Shown: one piece after another, positions 8,947 through 17,065 of the stretch
How the letters are laid out: the number at the start of each line of letters is the position of its first letter
How positions within the stretch are numbered: the stretch's first letter is position 1
DNA from: Stappia stellulata
Lineage (GTDB): Bacteria > Pseudomonadota > Alphaproteobacteria > Rhizobiales > Stappiaceae
Assembly (NCBI RefSeq): GCF_020176715.1
Contig: NZ_JAIVMF010000004.1
Span: forward strand, 1 to 64,000
DNA: 64,000 nt
Direction of reading: 5' to 3'
Translations under genes and position numbers: made by a program
The notes under the pieces: model-generated
Database searches by the model: none
Seen by the model: the letters and a program-made list of their open reading frames with translations, nothing else
What the model was told of the DNA's origin: nothing

Positions 8947-10311
8947 ATGATACTTCTCGTCGAAGACGACCCGGTTCTGGGGCCTTCCCTGAAGCAGCGA
9001 CTGGAGCTGGAAGGGTTTGCGGCGACCCATGCCACGACGCTGGCGGAGGCGCGAGCGTTTCTTGGCAAGCGCGCGCCCAGTTTCGTCTTGTCCGACATCC
9101 GCCTGCCCGACGGATCGGGTGCCGACCTTCAAGCGGAGATCGTCGCGCAGCACGGATCGGTTCCCACGATCTTCATGACGGCCTACGGCAGCCTCGATCA
9201 GGCTGTTGACCTGGTGAAGGGCGGAGCACGCGACTATCTCGCCAAGCCCTTCGACCTCGACGATCTCGTCGCCCGCATCAAGGAACTGGCCGCGCCGTCC
9301 GAGGGCGGGCCGTCCGAAGGGCCGTTTGCGACCTTCGGCCTGTCCCCGGCGATGGAGGTTCTGCGCGCCACACTGGACCGTCTGGCGGAGGTCGACTTGC
9401 CGGTGCTGCTCATCGGGGAGACCGGAACCGGCAAGGAGGTCGCGGCGCGCTATCTCCATGCGGCCGGGTCGCGGGCGTCGAGCCCCTTCGAGGCGCTCAA
9501 TTGCGGGCAGGTCTCCTCCGAACTCGCCGATTCAATGCTTTTCGGTCACGAGCGCGGAGCCTTTACCGGGGCTCATGATCGCCGCGCCGGCATTCTGGAG
9601 ACGGTCGCGGACGGAACCCTGCTGCTCGACGAAATCGGCGAGACCCGTCACGAGCTGCAGTTGAAACTGCTCAGGGTCCTGCAGGAACGTGCCTTCCGAC
9701 GTCTCGGCGCGGCGACGGATCTGGAGTTTCGCGGGCGCATTGTCTGCGCGACCAATCGGGATCTGGATGAAGCGGTGCGCGACGGCGCGTTTCGCGAGGA
9801 TCTGCTGTTTCGCTTGAATGTCGTGACCTTGCGGCTGCCGCCGCTGCGCGAGCGGCGCGAGGAAATCGAACCGTTGCTCAAACGCTTCGCCCTTGCCGCG
9901 GCTGCGCGCATGGGTACGCCGCCCGCGGAGGTCGCGGAGACGGCTCTTGCCGCCGCGCGCGGGCATGACTGGCCGGGCAACATTCGCGAACTTCGCAATC
10001 GGGTCGAGCGGGCGGTCGCCCTTGCAAGCGGGCCGGTGCTTGGCCCGGAGGACCTGTTTCCCGAACGGGCAGCGCAAAGCGGGGCGGGCACCGGTTCGTC
10101 GCAAACCGGCGCGATCCGGTCGCAGGCGTCGAGGGACGCGTTCCCGTCGCTTGCGGAGGCGCGGGACGAAGCAGAGCGCGCTCATATCGAACGTGCGCTC
10201 GCGGCAACGGACGGGCGCCTGCAAGACGCTGCGGAACTGCTCGGCGTGTCCCGGACGACGCTTTGGGAGAAGATTCGCCGGTATCGGCAAGAGGGGCATG
10301 CGCTCACGTGA
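8947..10311 (+). CDS. Sigma54-dependent response regulator, NtrC family
   Basis: A 454-residue activator with the three classical modules. Residues 1-115 form a receiver with acidic pair Asp7-Asp8 and phospho-acceptor Asp50 in SDIRLPDG. A central AAA+ domain has Walker A GETGTGKE and an intact GAFTGA loop, the segment that contacts sigma54. A C-terminal Fis-type helix-turn-helix covers RLQDAAELLGVSRTTLWEKI. The start is one base after the kinase stop. An intact GAFTGA means it requires a sigma54 promoter; one is visible in front of mrpA along with two palindromes suited to a Fis-type dimer. No such promoter was seen in front of the kinase gene itself. Confidence 0.93.
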   Translation: MILLVEDDPVLGPSLKQRLELEGFAATHATTLAEARAFLGKRAPSFVLSDIRLPDGSGADLQAEIVAQHGSVPTIFMTAYGSLDQAVDLVKGGARDYLAKPFDLDDLVARIKELAAPSEGGPSEGPFATFGLSPAMEVLRATLDRLAEVDLPVLLIGETGTGKEVAARYLHAAGSRASSPFEALNCGQVSSELADSMLFGHERGAFTGAHDRRAGILETVADGTLLLDEIGETRHELQLKLLRVLQERAFRRLGAATDLEFRGRIVCATNRDLDEAVRDGAFREDLLFRLNVVTLRLPPLRERREEIEPLLKRFALAAAARMGTPPAEVAETALAAARGHDWPGNIRELRNRVERAVALASGPVLGPEDLFPERAAQSGAGTGSSQTGAIRSQASRDAFPSLAEARDEAERAHIERALAATDGRLQDAAELLGVSRTTLWEKIRRYRQEGHALT

Positions 10312-11025
10312 GAATCGCTGGTCCGTCTTGCGAAAGAAAAGCCGGAAGGACGCGGTGAAAAAGACGCTGACAACCGGGTCGCGCTCACTTGCCAAAACGC
10401 CATTCTTCAAGACCGATCCGTCTGCCGTTGATCTCGTGGACAGAATGCCTGTCATGCAGCCGGGCGTAAGCCGGCAACATGCATTCGTTTCATGAATAGT
10501 CCCAGCGGTGAGTTTGCAAAGTAAAAACAATGGATCGGGGCAAGACCACCAAGACGCTTCGCGGTCGCCGGAGACAGCCGCACCACATCCGACCAGGTCA
10601 CACAACGGCTGGCGTCTCGTGTGCGCCAAGGTGACGGTCTTCGCTCCGTTTTGCCGCCTTCGCGGTCCCGAACCAGATAGAGGCCGCAGGGAGCCCCGAA
10701 ACGGCATAGAATGAGCGGTCCGATGCTCCCGAGGCCCGTCGGGCGGCACCGTGCCTCTCCAACAGTGTGTGCCGGAGTTTGTGGCCTGCTGCTGTGGTTG
10801 CGGCGCAAGTGCCGTATCTGCTATTTTTGGTAGAATTCTTGTTCTCAGGGTTGTCTTTGGTTTGCGCCTCTGCCTTGAATGCAATTCATGGGTTGTATGC
10901 GTGTTGCGGGATGGGTCCAAGTCCACACGCCGCCGCTCTGACGCCGAACGGCGTGGGTGAACGTCCGTTTTCCCGCAATCCTGTGTCCGACGGGGATCGA
11001 GGCTCCGTCGTTTTGGGGGTGGAGT
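10312..11025. other. Intergenic stretch of about 700 bp, no gene recognised
   Basis: Short open frames exist on both strands but none has family-like sequence, plausible ribosome binding site or consistent codon usage. A stretch at 10621-10660 is imperfectly repeated at 13614-13655. The region separates the conserved regulatory genes from an accessory segment and may be decayed sequence. Confidence 0.5.
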
Positions 11026-11832
11026 GTGACGGAAAGACTGTCCAGCGAAGACGTCGCTCGGGACGGCCTCGTGAAGGAGGAGGCGCCAGGTTCCGCGTGT
11101 GCACCGACCGCCGAGGCGCGTCCGCAAGCTGCTGCCGGCGTTTCTGTTGCGCCGGCGGCCGTGCCGGCGCATGCTGACGCGGGTCCGGTCGCAGCCGGCG
11201 CTTCGACAACTGGCGCTTCAAGATCCGGCGTTTCGATATCCGGTGCCTCGAACGTCGACGCCCCGGTATTCGGCGTTCGGGCGGAGAGGGCTCCGGCGCC
11301 CAATACGGCCTCGACGGGACATCGGGCTGCAACCCCGCGCCTCCGATTGCGGCTGGCGCGGAACGACGAGGCCGATTTCCGGGCGGCGCTGGCGCTGGCG
11401 CGCGAGTTTCACGGACGTACGATCTTCCGCGACAGTCCCTTCAGCGAGGCCAAGGCGCGCCGGCTGTTTGAACGTGCGGTGGCTCAGCCAGAGCGTTATG
11501 GTCTGATCCTGGCGGAGCGTCCGCGAGGTGCCGATGGCGCGGCGGGTGGTCTCGTCGGCTTTGCCTATGTGCAGGCGGGGGAGTATTTTCTGGCGGAGTG
11601 GGATCTCTTGGCGACGGTCCTTGCGCTGGTCACCAAGCAGGAGATCGCGGGGACACCGCTTGGCGGTCGTGCCGCTTTGAAGCTGGTCGCGGCAGTGCGC
11701 CAATGGGCGCGCGAGCGGGCGTGTCGTCACGTGCTGGTGCATGCAACGGGCGGCATCGACCCGGCGCGCACGGATCGTTTCTTCCGTCGCTGTGGATTTA
11801 AGGTCGTGGGTGGAAATTATGCTCGCTTTTAG
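11026..11832 (+). CDS. GNAT-like N-acyltransferase with disordered N-terminus
   Basis: From a GTG at 11026 (268 residues), preceded by GGGGGTGGA; a GTG at 10957 gives 291 residues. The first 100 residues are low-complexity Ala/Ser/Gly/Val-rich sequence with no domain. The remainder has a GNAT-like pattern: LRLRLARNDEADFRAALALA at the first strand and helix, GLVGFAYVQAGEYFLAEWDLLAT in the central strands, and a C-terminal FFRRCGFKVVGGNYARF resembling the last GNAT motif. The usual Q/RxxGxG/A acetyl-CoA loop is poorly conserved, so the activity is uncertain. It is GC-rich, unlike the next two genes, and ends 18 bp before the AT-rich island. Confidence 0.55.
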   Translation: MTERLSSEDVARDGLVKEEAPGSACAPTAEARPQAAAGVSVAPAAVPAHADAGPVAAGASTTGASRSGVSISGASNVDAPVFGVRAERAPAPNTASTGHRAATPRLRLRLARNDEADFRAALALAREFHGRTIFRDSPFSEAKARRLFERAVAQPERYGLILAERPRGADGAAGGLVGFAYVQAGEYFLAEWDLLATVLALVTKQEIAGTPLGGRAALKLVAAVRQWARERACRHVLVHATGGIDPARTDRFFRRCGFKVVGGNYARF

Positions 11833-11850
11833 TGTTTCTGGGGCTAAAGG

Positions 11851-12414
11851 ATGTTGAGAATTTCTAACTCGGCGTTTGCTTGGGTGATCATTATATCAGT
11901 GTCTTTTATTGTTGTATTTTATTTATTATTTTTATGGGCTGTTGGAGAGAAAGATAAATTTTCGTATCCGCAACTGGAAATATTTAGAGAAATAGTAGAG
12001 GTGTCCATATCGCGGGATGCAAATGTAGAGACTGTGAAGGTTTCGAATTTAAAGAATTTTTCTGATATTTTTGATGGTTTGTTCGAAATTGGAAGATCAG
12101 ATGATATATTTGATATAGAAAAACTAAGTTGCGATATTAATTTAGATTTATCAGGATTTGAGCCAATTCGTGCGAAAGCTGTATTTCCGCGGAAGCTAAA
12201 TGTTTCCGGTATAGACAGCGTCATTTTTATATATGGGGACCTGCCTGAGAGATTTGGTATTTCTTCGTATATTGATCAATTTTATTTAGGTAATGTAGAT
12301 ATCAATTTTAAGAATAATATTGATTACTTATCAAAATTTTATAAAATTGATAATTTGTCGTGGGAATTCTATCGATGTGATTTATATAGTTACATTTTAA
12401 TTAAGGGGGGGTGA
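11851..12414 (+). CDS. AT-rich hypothetical membrane-anchored protein
   Basis: A 187-residue protein not recognised as any family. It begins with one strong membrane helix (residues about 9-31, very rich in Ile, Val, Phe) and continues as a soluble domain with many Asp, Asn, Lys and Ile codons. Base composition is extremely AT-rich for this genome, with dense runs of A and T across the whole gene, so recent acquisition is likely. The stop is one base before the ATG of the papain-like/Hint gene, with a GGGGGG run serving as that gene's ribosome binding site, so the two are co-transcribed. It could be a partner or immunity protein of the downstream product; this is inference from position only. 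Confidence 0.6.
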   Translation: MLRISNSAFAWVIIISVSFIVVFYLLFLWAVGEKDKFSYPQLEIFREIVEVSISRDANVETVKVSNLKNFSDIFDGLFEIGRSDDIFDIEKLSCDINLDLSGFEPIRAKAVFPRKLNVSGIDSVIFIYGDLPERFGISSYIDQFYLGNVDINFKNNIDYLSKFYKIDNLSWEFYRCDLYSYILIKGG

Positions 12415-12415
12415 A

Positions 12416-13561
12416 ATGACTGACAATCGAACTGTAACTATAAATGTTTATGGTGGAAGTCCAACAGGACACGTGTCTATTTCTTTTGGTTCGGCTACCT
12501 ATGAGCAGACGGTTGTAGATAAGGCGCAGCTTGAAGGCAGCGCTATTTCTTACGCCACATCTTCAGTTGGGCCGATTGATGGCGTTGTGCAGCGGCGACC
12601 AGAAGGGGCACGTTCTCCTGATTTGAGTGTTAGCTTCTCAGTAAGTAAAAATAACTACGAAAAAGCTCATGAATTTGCGAAGTCTCAGATTGGGAAGCAA
12701 AATTACGGTGTATTCACAAAAAACTGTGTTGAATATGTAGATAAAGTCGCTGGGGTTGCTGGTGTTTTTGAGTACGAATGGCGCGAAGCAATTTATAACA
12801 AAGGCGGTCTAAAGGGCTCGTATCCAGTAGAATTATTGATCGGTAAACGGCCAACTATATCTGTTTGGGATGCTGAAGGTTGGCCTTCTGATTTCCCGAA
12901 GTGCTTTCCTTCTGGGACCTTAATCCAAGGATATTTATTTGAAAAAAATATAAAATTTGTTTTACCCAACGACATTATCTTCTCCTTCGACCCCTCTGAC
13001 AACAACGGTCGCGGCGGCCTCGTTCCCAGGCGCGTGACCCGCACCTTCACGAACATCACAGAAGAATGGCTGCGGCTGAAATGGGTCGAGAATGGCGAGG
13101 AGAAGGAACTCGTCACGACACCGGGGCACCATTTTCTTGACCGCTTCGGCAACTTCCCGCAAATCGAACGGCTGATCGCGGACGGTGCCGCAACCGTTAT
13201 TCTCGCCGACGGATCCGAGGCGACAGTGACTGCCGGGCGGATTGTCTGTTCCGCCGCGACGGACGACAGGTTCGCGCAGGCGATAGGCTGGGTCACGCCG
13301 TCAAACCGGGGTCGTGTTCTCAAAAGCCGAAGATTGAGGCAAACCCGGCGCTGTTCAGTGCGTTTCAAGCGGCAGAAGCATGTTTCGTCTCCAGCGCTTG
13401 AAGAGCGATTGCGCCGATGCGCTGACCAATCCGTCCGCGTGATTGCTAGATCGGTATCAGCCGGTGTTCTCCATAGCGGTCTACAAGAACAGTCATCCCG
13501 AAGCGTCTGCGCAGCGTTGAAGAAAAGATCGGGTCAAATTTGCCGGTGCGCATTGTTGTAG
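12416..13561 (+). CDS. Chimeric papain-like / Hint-domain protein, decayed C-terminus
   Basis: A 381-residue product in three parts. Residues 1-110 carry GHVSISFG (His19) and then TKNCVEYV (Cys104), the His-before-Cys order of permuted papain-like (NlpC/P60 or LRAT-type) folds. Residues 160-285 form a Hint (intein/hedgehog) domain with Cys163 in CFPSGTLI, RRVTRTFTNITEEWLRLKW and TTPGHHFL. The last 90 residues look out of register: the end usual for alphaproteobacterial Hint proteins (a FEVEDxHTY-type block) is missing. Base composition changes abruptly near 12966 (codon 183), from AT-rich to the local GC-rich norm, inside the Hint domain. This indicates a recombination junction typical of polymorphic toxin loci. 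No signal peptide is visible. Confidence 0.6.
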   Translation: MTDNRTVTINVYGGSPTGHVSISFGSATYEQTVVDKAQLEGSAISYATSSVGPIDGVVQRRPEGARSPDLSVSFSVSKNNYEKAHEFAKSQIGKQNYGVFTKNCVEYVDKVAGVAGVFEYEWREAIYNKGGLKGSYPVELLIGKRPTISVWDAEGWPSDFPKCFPSGTLIQGYLFEKNIKFVLPNDIIFSFDPSDNNGRGGLVPRRVTRTFTNITEEWLRLKWVENGEEKELVTTPGHHFLDRFGNFPQIERLIADGAATVILADGSEATVTAGRIVCSAATDDRFAQAIGWVTPSNRGRVLKSRRLRQTRRCSVRFKRQKHVSSPALEERLRRCADQSVRVIARSVSAGVLHSGLQEQSSRSVCAALKKRSGQICRCALL

Positions 13562-13678
13562 CGATCGACGGTGGCGCGATCCCCGGCAGGGCCGGACATC
13601 GATGCAAGGCTTCGGTGCGCCAAAGTGACCAGCGCGTTTCCCCTTTTTCTTTGCCGCCGGCCGTCGTAGAGGACGGGC

Positions 13679-14851
13679 ATGAAGTTCGATGCGATTGTTC
13701 TTGGGGCCGGGGCGGCCGGGCTGATGGCGGCGGCAACGGCGGGGCAGGCCGGGGCGCGGGTGCTTTTGCTCGACCATGCGGAGAAGGCCGGCAAGAAAAT
13801 CCTGATTTCGGGTGGCGGCCGGTGCAACTTCACCAATATGGAAACGGGGCCTGACCGCTTCCTGTCCGACAACCCGCATTTCGCCAAATCCGCGCTTGCC
13901 CGCTATACCCAATGGGACTTCCTCGCCCTCATCGACCGCTACCGTATTGCCTGGCATGAGAAGACCTTGGGACAATTGTTTTGCGACGGCTCTGCCCGGC
14001 AGGTCGTGGCGATGCTTCTTGAGGAATGCGCGCGCGGGGATGTCGAGATCCGTCTTTCGACGCAGATCGGCGAGATCGGTCATGGCGACGGCGTGTTTCG
14101 GGTCGCCGGAGCGACCGCGCCCTCCCTGGTCATCGCAACCGGCGGTCCGTCGATCCCGAAGATGGGGGCCAGCGGAATTGCCTATCAGATCGCGGAGCGC
14201 TTCGGCTTGCCCGTTGTGCCGCCGCGGCCCGCGCTCGTGCCCCTGACGCTGGGGGCGGAAGCGGAGGCGTTCCGGGGCATTTCCGGGGTGTCCTGCCCGG
14301 TCACGGCGCATGCCGGCGGTGCCGCCTTCACCGAGGCCGCGCTTTTCACTCATCGCGGACTGTCGGGGCCGGCAATCCTGCAGGCGTCCTCCTACTGGAT
14401 GCCCGGCGCGCCGATCGTGCTGGAGCTGATCGGAAATGCTGCAGAGATCCTGAGCGACGCGCGGCAGCGCTCCCCCCGCGCCCGGCTGCGATCCGTCTTG
14501 AGCGAGCACCTTCCCAACCGCCTGGCCGAGGTTCTTTCGGAGCGGATCGAATTGAAGCGGGAACTGGGAAACTGTTCGGATGCGGATCTCGCGCGCGCCG
14601 CAGACGCCCTGCAGCACCTGACATTCCACCCGACCGGCACCGAAGGCTTCGCCAAGGCCGAAGTGACGGCCGGCGGCATTTCAACCGAGGCGCTGTCCTC
14701 GCGCACGATGGAAGCCAAGACCGTTCCGGGCCTCTATGCCATCGGCGAGGCGGTCGATGTCACCGGTTGGCTTGGGGGCTACAATTTCCAATGGGCCTGG
14801 TCTTCCGGGTGGGCGGCCGGACAAGCCATTGCCAAGCGGCACGGTCGCTGA
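13679..14851 (+). CDS. BaiN/HI0933-family flavoprotein (NAD(P)/FAD-dependent oxidoreductase)
   Basis: A 390-residue flavoprotein. The FAD-binding Rossmann motif GAGAAGLMAAATAGQAG is at residues 9-25, and the family signature GKKILISGGGRCNFTN follows at about 40-55. The C-terminal TAGGISTEALSSRTMEAK and GLYAIGEAVDVTGWLGGYNF segments are the standard BaiN/HI0933 blocks. The length agrees with the family (about 390-410). The exact substrate of most members is unknown; the group includes a bile-acid reductase (BaiN) and enzymes annotated as aminoacetone oxidase-like. It appears monocistronic and is probably a core chromosomal gene bordering the accessory segment. Confidence 0.9.
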   Translation: MKFDAIVLGAGAAGLMAAATAGQAGARVLLLDHAEKAGKKILISGGGRCNFTNMETGPDRFLSDNPHFAKSALARYTQWDFLALIDRYRIAWHEKTLGQLFCDGSARQVVAMLLEECARGDVEIRLSTQIGEIGHGDGVFRVAGATAPSLVIATGGPSIPKMGASGIAYQIAERFGLPVVPPRPALVPLTLGAEAEAFRGISGVSCPVTAHAGGAAFTEAALFTHRGLSGPAILQASSYWMPGAPIVLELIGNAAEILSDARQRSPRARLRSVLSEHLPNRLAEVLSERIELKRELGNCSDADLARAADALQHLTFHPTGTEGFAKAEVTAGGISTEALSSRTMEAKTVPGLYAIGEAVDVTGWLGGYNFQWAWSSGWAAGQAIAKRHGR

Positions 14852-15363
14852 ACAATCAACCAGCCGTCGACCGGCGTTGGATTCCTGCCGCAATCGGCGC
14901 GCCAGACGGACGTCCGGGCGCCCGGATATTCGGCCCGATGCGAAGACGTCCTGGCGTAGTGCAGCCGTTTTCCTTGGGGTTGCTCCCGTCGGGTGGCCCC
15001 AGCATAAACCGTGGCGAATTGCGGGCTATGGCATCATGGCTGATACCGCCGACGGGGCGTGTCCGCGGAAAGGGCAACTTTCGAAACGCCTGCTTGAATG
15101 AAACGGAATGATGGCGCGTGGCGCAACACCGGAATGCCGATAGTCGGGACATCCGCTGGAGTGAAATTCCAGATCCTCCAACGCACTCGACATTGCCTTG
15201 GGTTTCCCCCTTCTCGTCGGATTGCCCCTCGGTCAGCCCCCAAAGCCTCTGCGACCGCTTGCGTTGGGCGTGAGTGGCTTGAGGGGCCAGAAGCGGACGC
15301 AGAAGCAGACGGCGGTTGCGGCCAGGCCCGGCAGCACGCTTCGGCACCAAAGACTGCGGGCAT
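14852..15363. other. Intergenic stretch, no intact gene
   Basis: Overlapping open frames on both strands are explained by high GC content. No protein family was recognised. The stretch adjoins a transposase trace at 15364-15510 and may be part of the same decayed insertion. Confidence 0.5.
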
Positions 15364-15510
15364 GGATTGCGGTGGCGAGGCAAATGTTTTCGGCGAAAGC
15401 CCAAAACAAATCATGTCGGTGGTGCGGCATGTGCTCCAGCCGGTCCGGAGCAGCAGGCAGGTTTTCGACGACATTGCGCTCAGCCCAAATCGTCGTTGCC
15501 TGGCTTCTCG
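15364..15510 (-). pseudogene. Possible C-terminal remnant of an IS5-family transposase
   Basis: On the minus strand the reading RNVVENL, then EHMPHHRHDLFWAFAENICLA, lines up with the ending of IS5-type DDE transposases (RNxxExxFxxLKDxRRxATRYDKxxxxFLAAxxLA), including spacing of the Arg-Asn, Glu and Asp positions. No start, no DDE catalytic core and no terminal inverted repeats were found. It is a short, weak match. Confidence 0.3.
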
Positions 15511-15561
15511 AACGGCCTTTGCAAGAGGCAGGGTCTGCAGGCGGCTCAACGAGCCCCCCGC

Positions 15562-16773
15562 CTAATCCCTTCCCTCCGTCCACGCCTCGAATTGCCGGTG
15601 CGCAGGCTTCGGGCCGAGGGTCAGCCGGTAGACGTCGAACAGCCCGGGGCGCACCGATGCGAGAAAATAGCAGAAGTGAAGCTGGAAATAGCGAAAACGC
15701 AGGTAGCGAAAGGCTTTCGGGGACAGTCTGTCTGGTGCACGTGCACTGAGCCTCCTTGGCTCCGGCAGTTTCGCGCCGACTTGAGCTGAAGCAGCGTAGC
15801 GCGCGACAGGGTCGGTTCGTCCGCCGCACAGCAGGTCGTGAGGTGCGTAAACATCCGTCCAGTCGACGCCCGATCTTGCCACGGTCTCCATTGCCGCACC
15901 GAAGCCGTGCCGGGCTCCGAATCCGCCAAGGCAGTCGAATGCGGGACCGATCGTGACAAACGCGAACCCGCCGGGGCGCCGCACGATATCCGGCTGCCGG
16001 CGCAACATGGCGGCGAGTACGTAGATGGCAACAAACGTGCCACAGCTGTGGGAAAGGAAGACCAGCTCTTCGTCCTCATCCGCCTCGACATTCAAGGCGA
16101 GGATCAGATCCGCGAGTTCCTCGATCCGCGCCAGCATGGGGGCGTGGTCGTTCCACGCGAGCCGTGCCATGAAGTGCCAACTATTGAGCAGGTAGCGGAT
16201 ATAGCTGAGCGGCTCCAGCCTGAGCATGAGCGCATGGACGATACCCATCCACAACCCGCTGCCAGCGAGCAACACGACCCAGGAGAGTGGTGTGGCGTAT
16301 CCGGGCGGCAGGGCTGTGCCGAGCCGGTCCAGGATCGCAGGTGCCAGAAGAAGCGGTGGAAGGACACTGGCCAGCAGATAGAGGGTGAGTCCGACATACG
16401 GGTAGATGCAGAAAAGCCCGTGTCCCAGATTGCTCTTGAAAACAGCCCGATAACCGCCCGCCGTCGCATACAGAAAGAACGAGCGGATCGCATCCGGGAT
16501 CGTGCGCCACCAGGAGCGCTTGAAATCCGGTCGTATGATGTCTCGCCACCCGAGCTGCACGAACCGTGTATCGACCGTCCCTTCCGGCCATTCGACATGC
16601 CCGTTCCAAATGGCCGTGCAGCCGCCCGGTTCGAGACCCTGGTGAAGACCGGAAAGGGTCCCTTCGACAAGTCTTGAATGGGTAAACTCTCTGAACTCCC
16701 GAAATATCAGCTGGAAGCTTTGGTGTTCAGGACGAAGATCGTATCCCGGGCAGTATACGACCAGACGTTTCAT
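15562..16773 (-). CDS. Membrane alpha/beta-hydrolase-like protein
   Basis: A 403-residue protein beginning MKRLVVYCPGYDLR, a typical first strand of an alpha/beta hydrolase. Two hydrophobic segments in the middle (about 125-150 and 162-185) look like membrane helices and interrupt the fold. After them comes LVFLSHSCGTFVAIYVLAAML, a nucleophile-elbow-like sequence (HSCG in place of GxSxG), with candidate late Asp and His residues near YAPHDLL. No close family is recognised; a membrane-tethered lipase or esterase is a reasonable guess. It stands alone between intergenic regions. The start at 16773 is the first ATG with hydrolase-like sequence. Confidence 0.6.
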   Translation of the reverse strand: MKRLVVYCPGYDLRPEHQSFQLIFREFREFTHSRLVEGTLSGLHQGLEPGGCTAIWNGHVEWPEGTVDTRFVQLGWRDIIRPDFKRSWWRTIPDAIRSFFLYATAGGYRAVFKSNLGHGLFCIYPYVGLTLYLLASVLPPLLLAPAILDRLGTALPPGYATPLSWVVLLAGSGLWMGIVHALMLRLEPLSYIRYLLNSWHFMARLAWNDHAPMLARIEELADLILALNVEADEDEELVFLSHSCGTFVAIYVLAAMLRRQPDIVRRPGGFAFVTIGPAFDCLGGFGARHGFGAAMETVARSGVDWTDVYAPHDLLCGGRTDPVARYAASAQVGAKLPEPRRLSARAPDRLSPKAFRYLRFRYFQLHFCYFLASVRPGLFDVYRLTLGPKPAHRQFEAWTEGRD

Positions 16774-17065
16774 GCGTTCTGCCGTCTCGCATTTCTGAGA
16801 AAATTTTGCCGGTCATGTGCGCATTCGGCGATGTGTCGTGGGACGGGCGCGGGAACCGGTACCTGGAAACCTACATTGCCTCGTTCTCGACCTGCAAACA
16901 ATTCGTCGGTCCGCAAGCTGGTCGCAGATGGCTGCTTCGGTGCGCATTGTCGATGACTACGGGGGAGCCTTCGACCTCATCAGCGAGATGGCCTCTGACG
17001 ACCGCGTTTTCCGCTCTCTTGTCCAAGTGCGGGATGCGCGTGGTGGACGGAGAAACCGTCGTGGG

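Noticed and set aside
10452-11332. Several 100-150 residue frames on both strands around the GNAT-like gene
   Set aside because: No ribosome binding sites, Arg/Pro-rich shadow-like composition and no recognisable domains.
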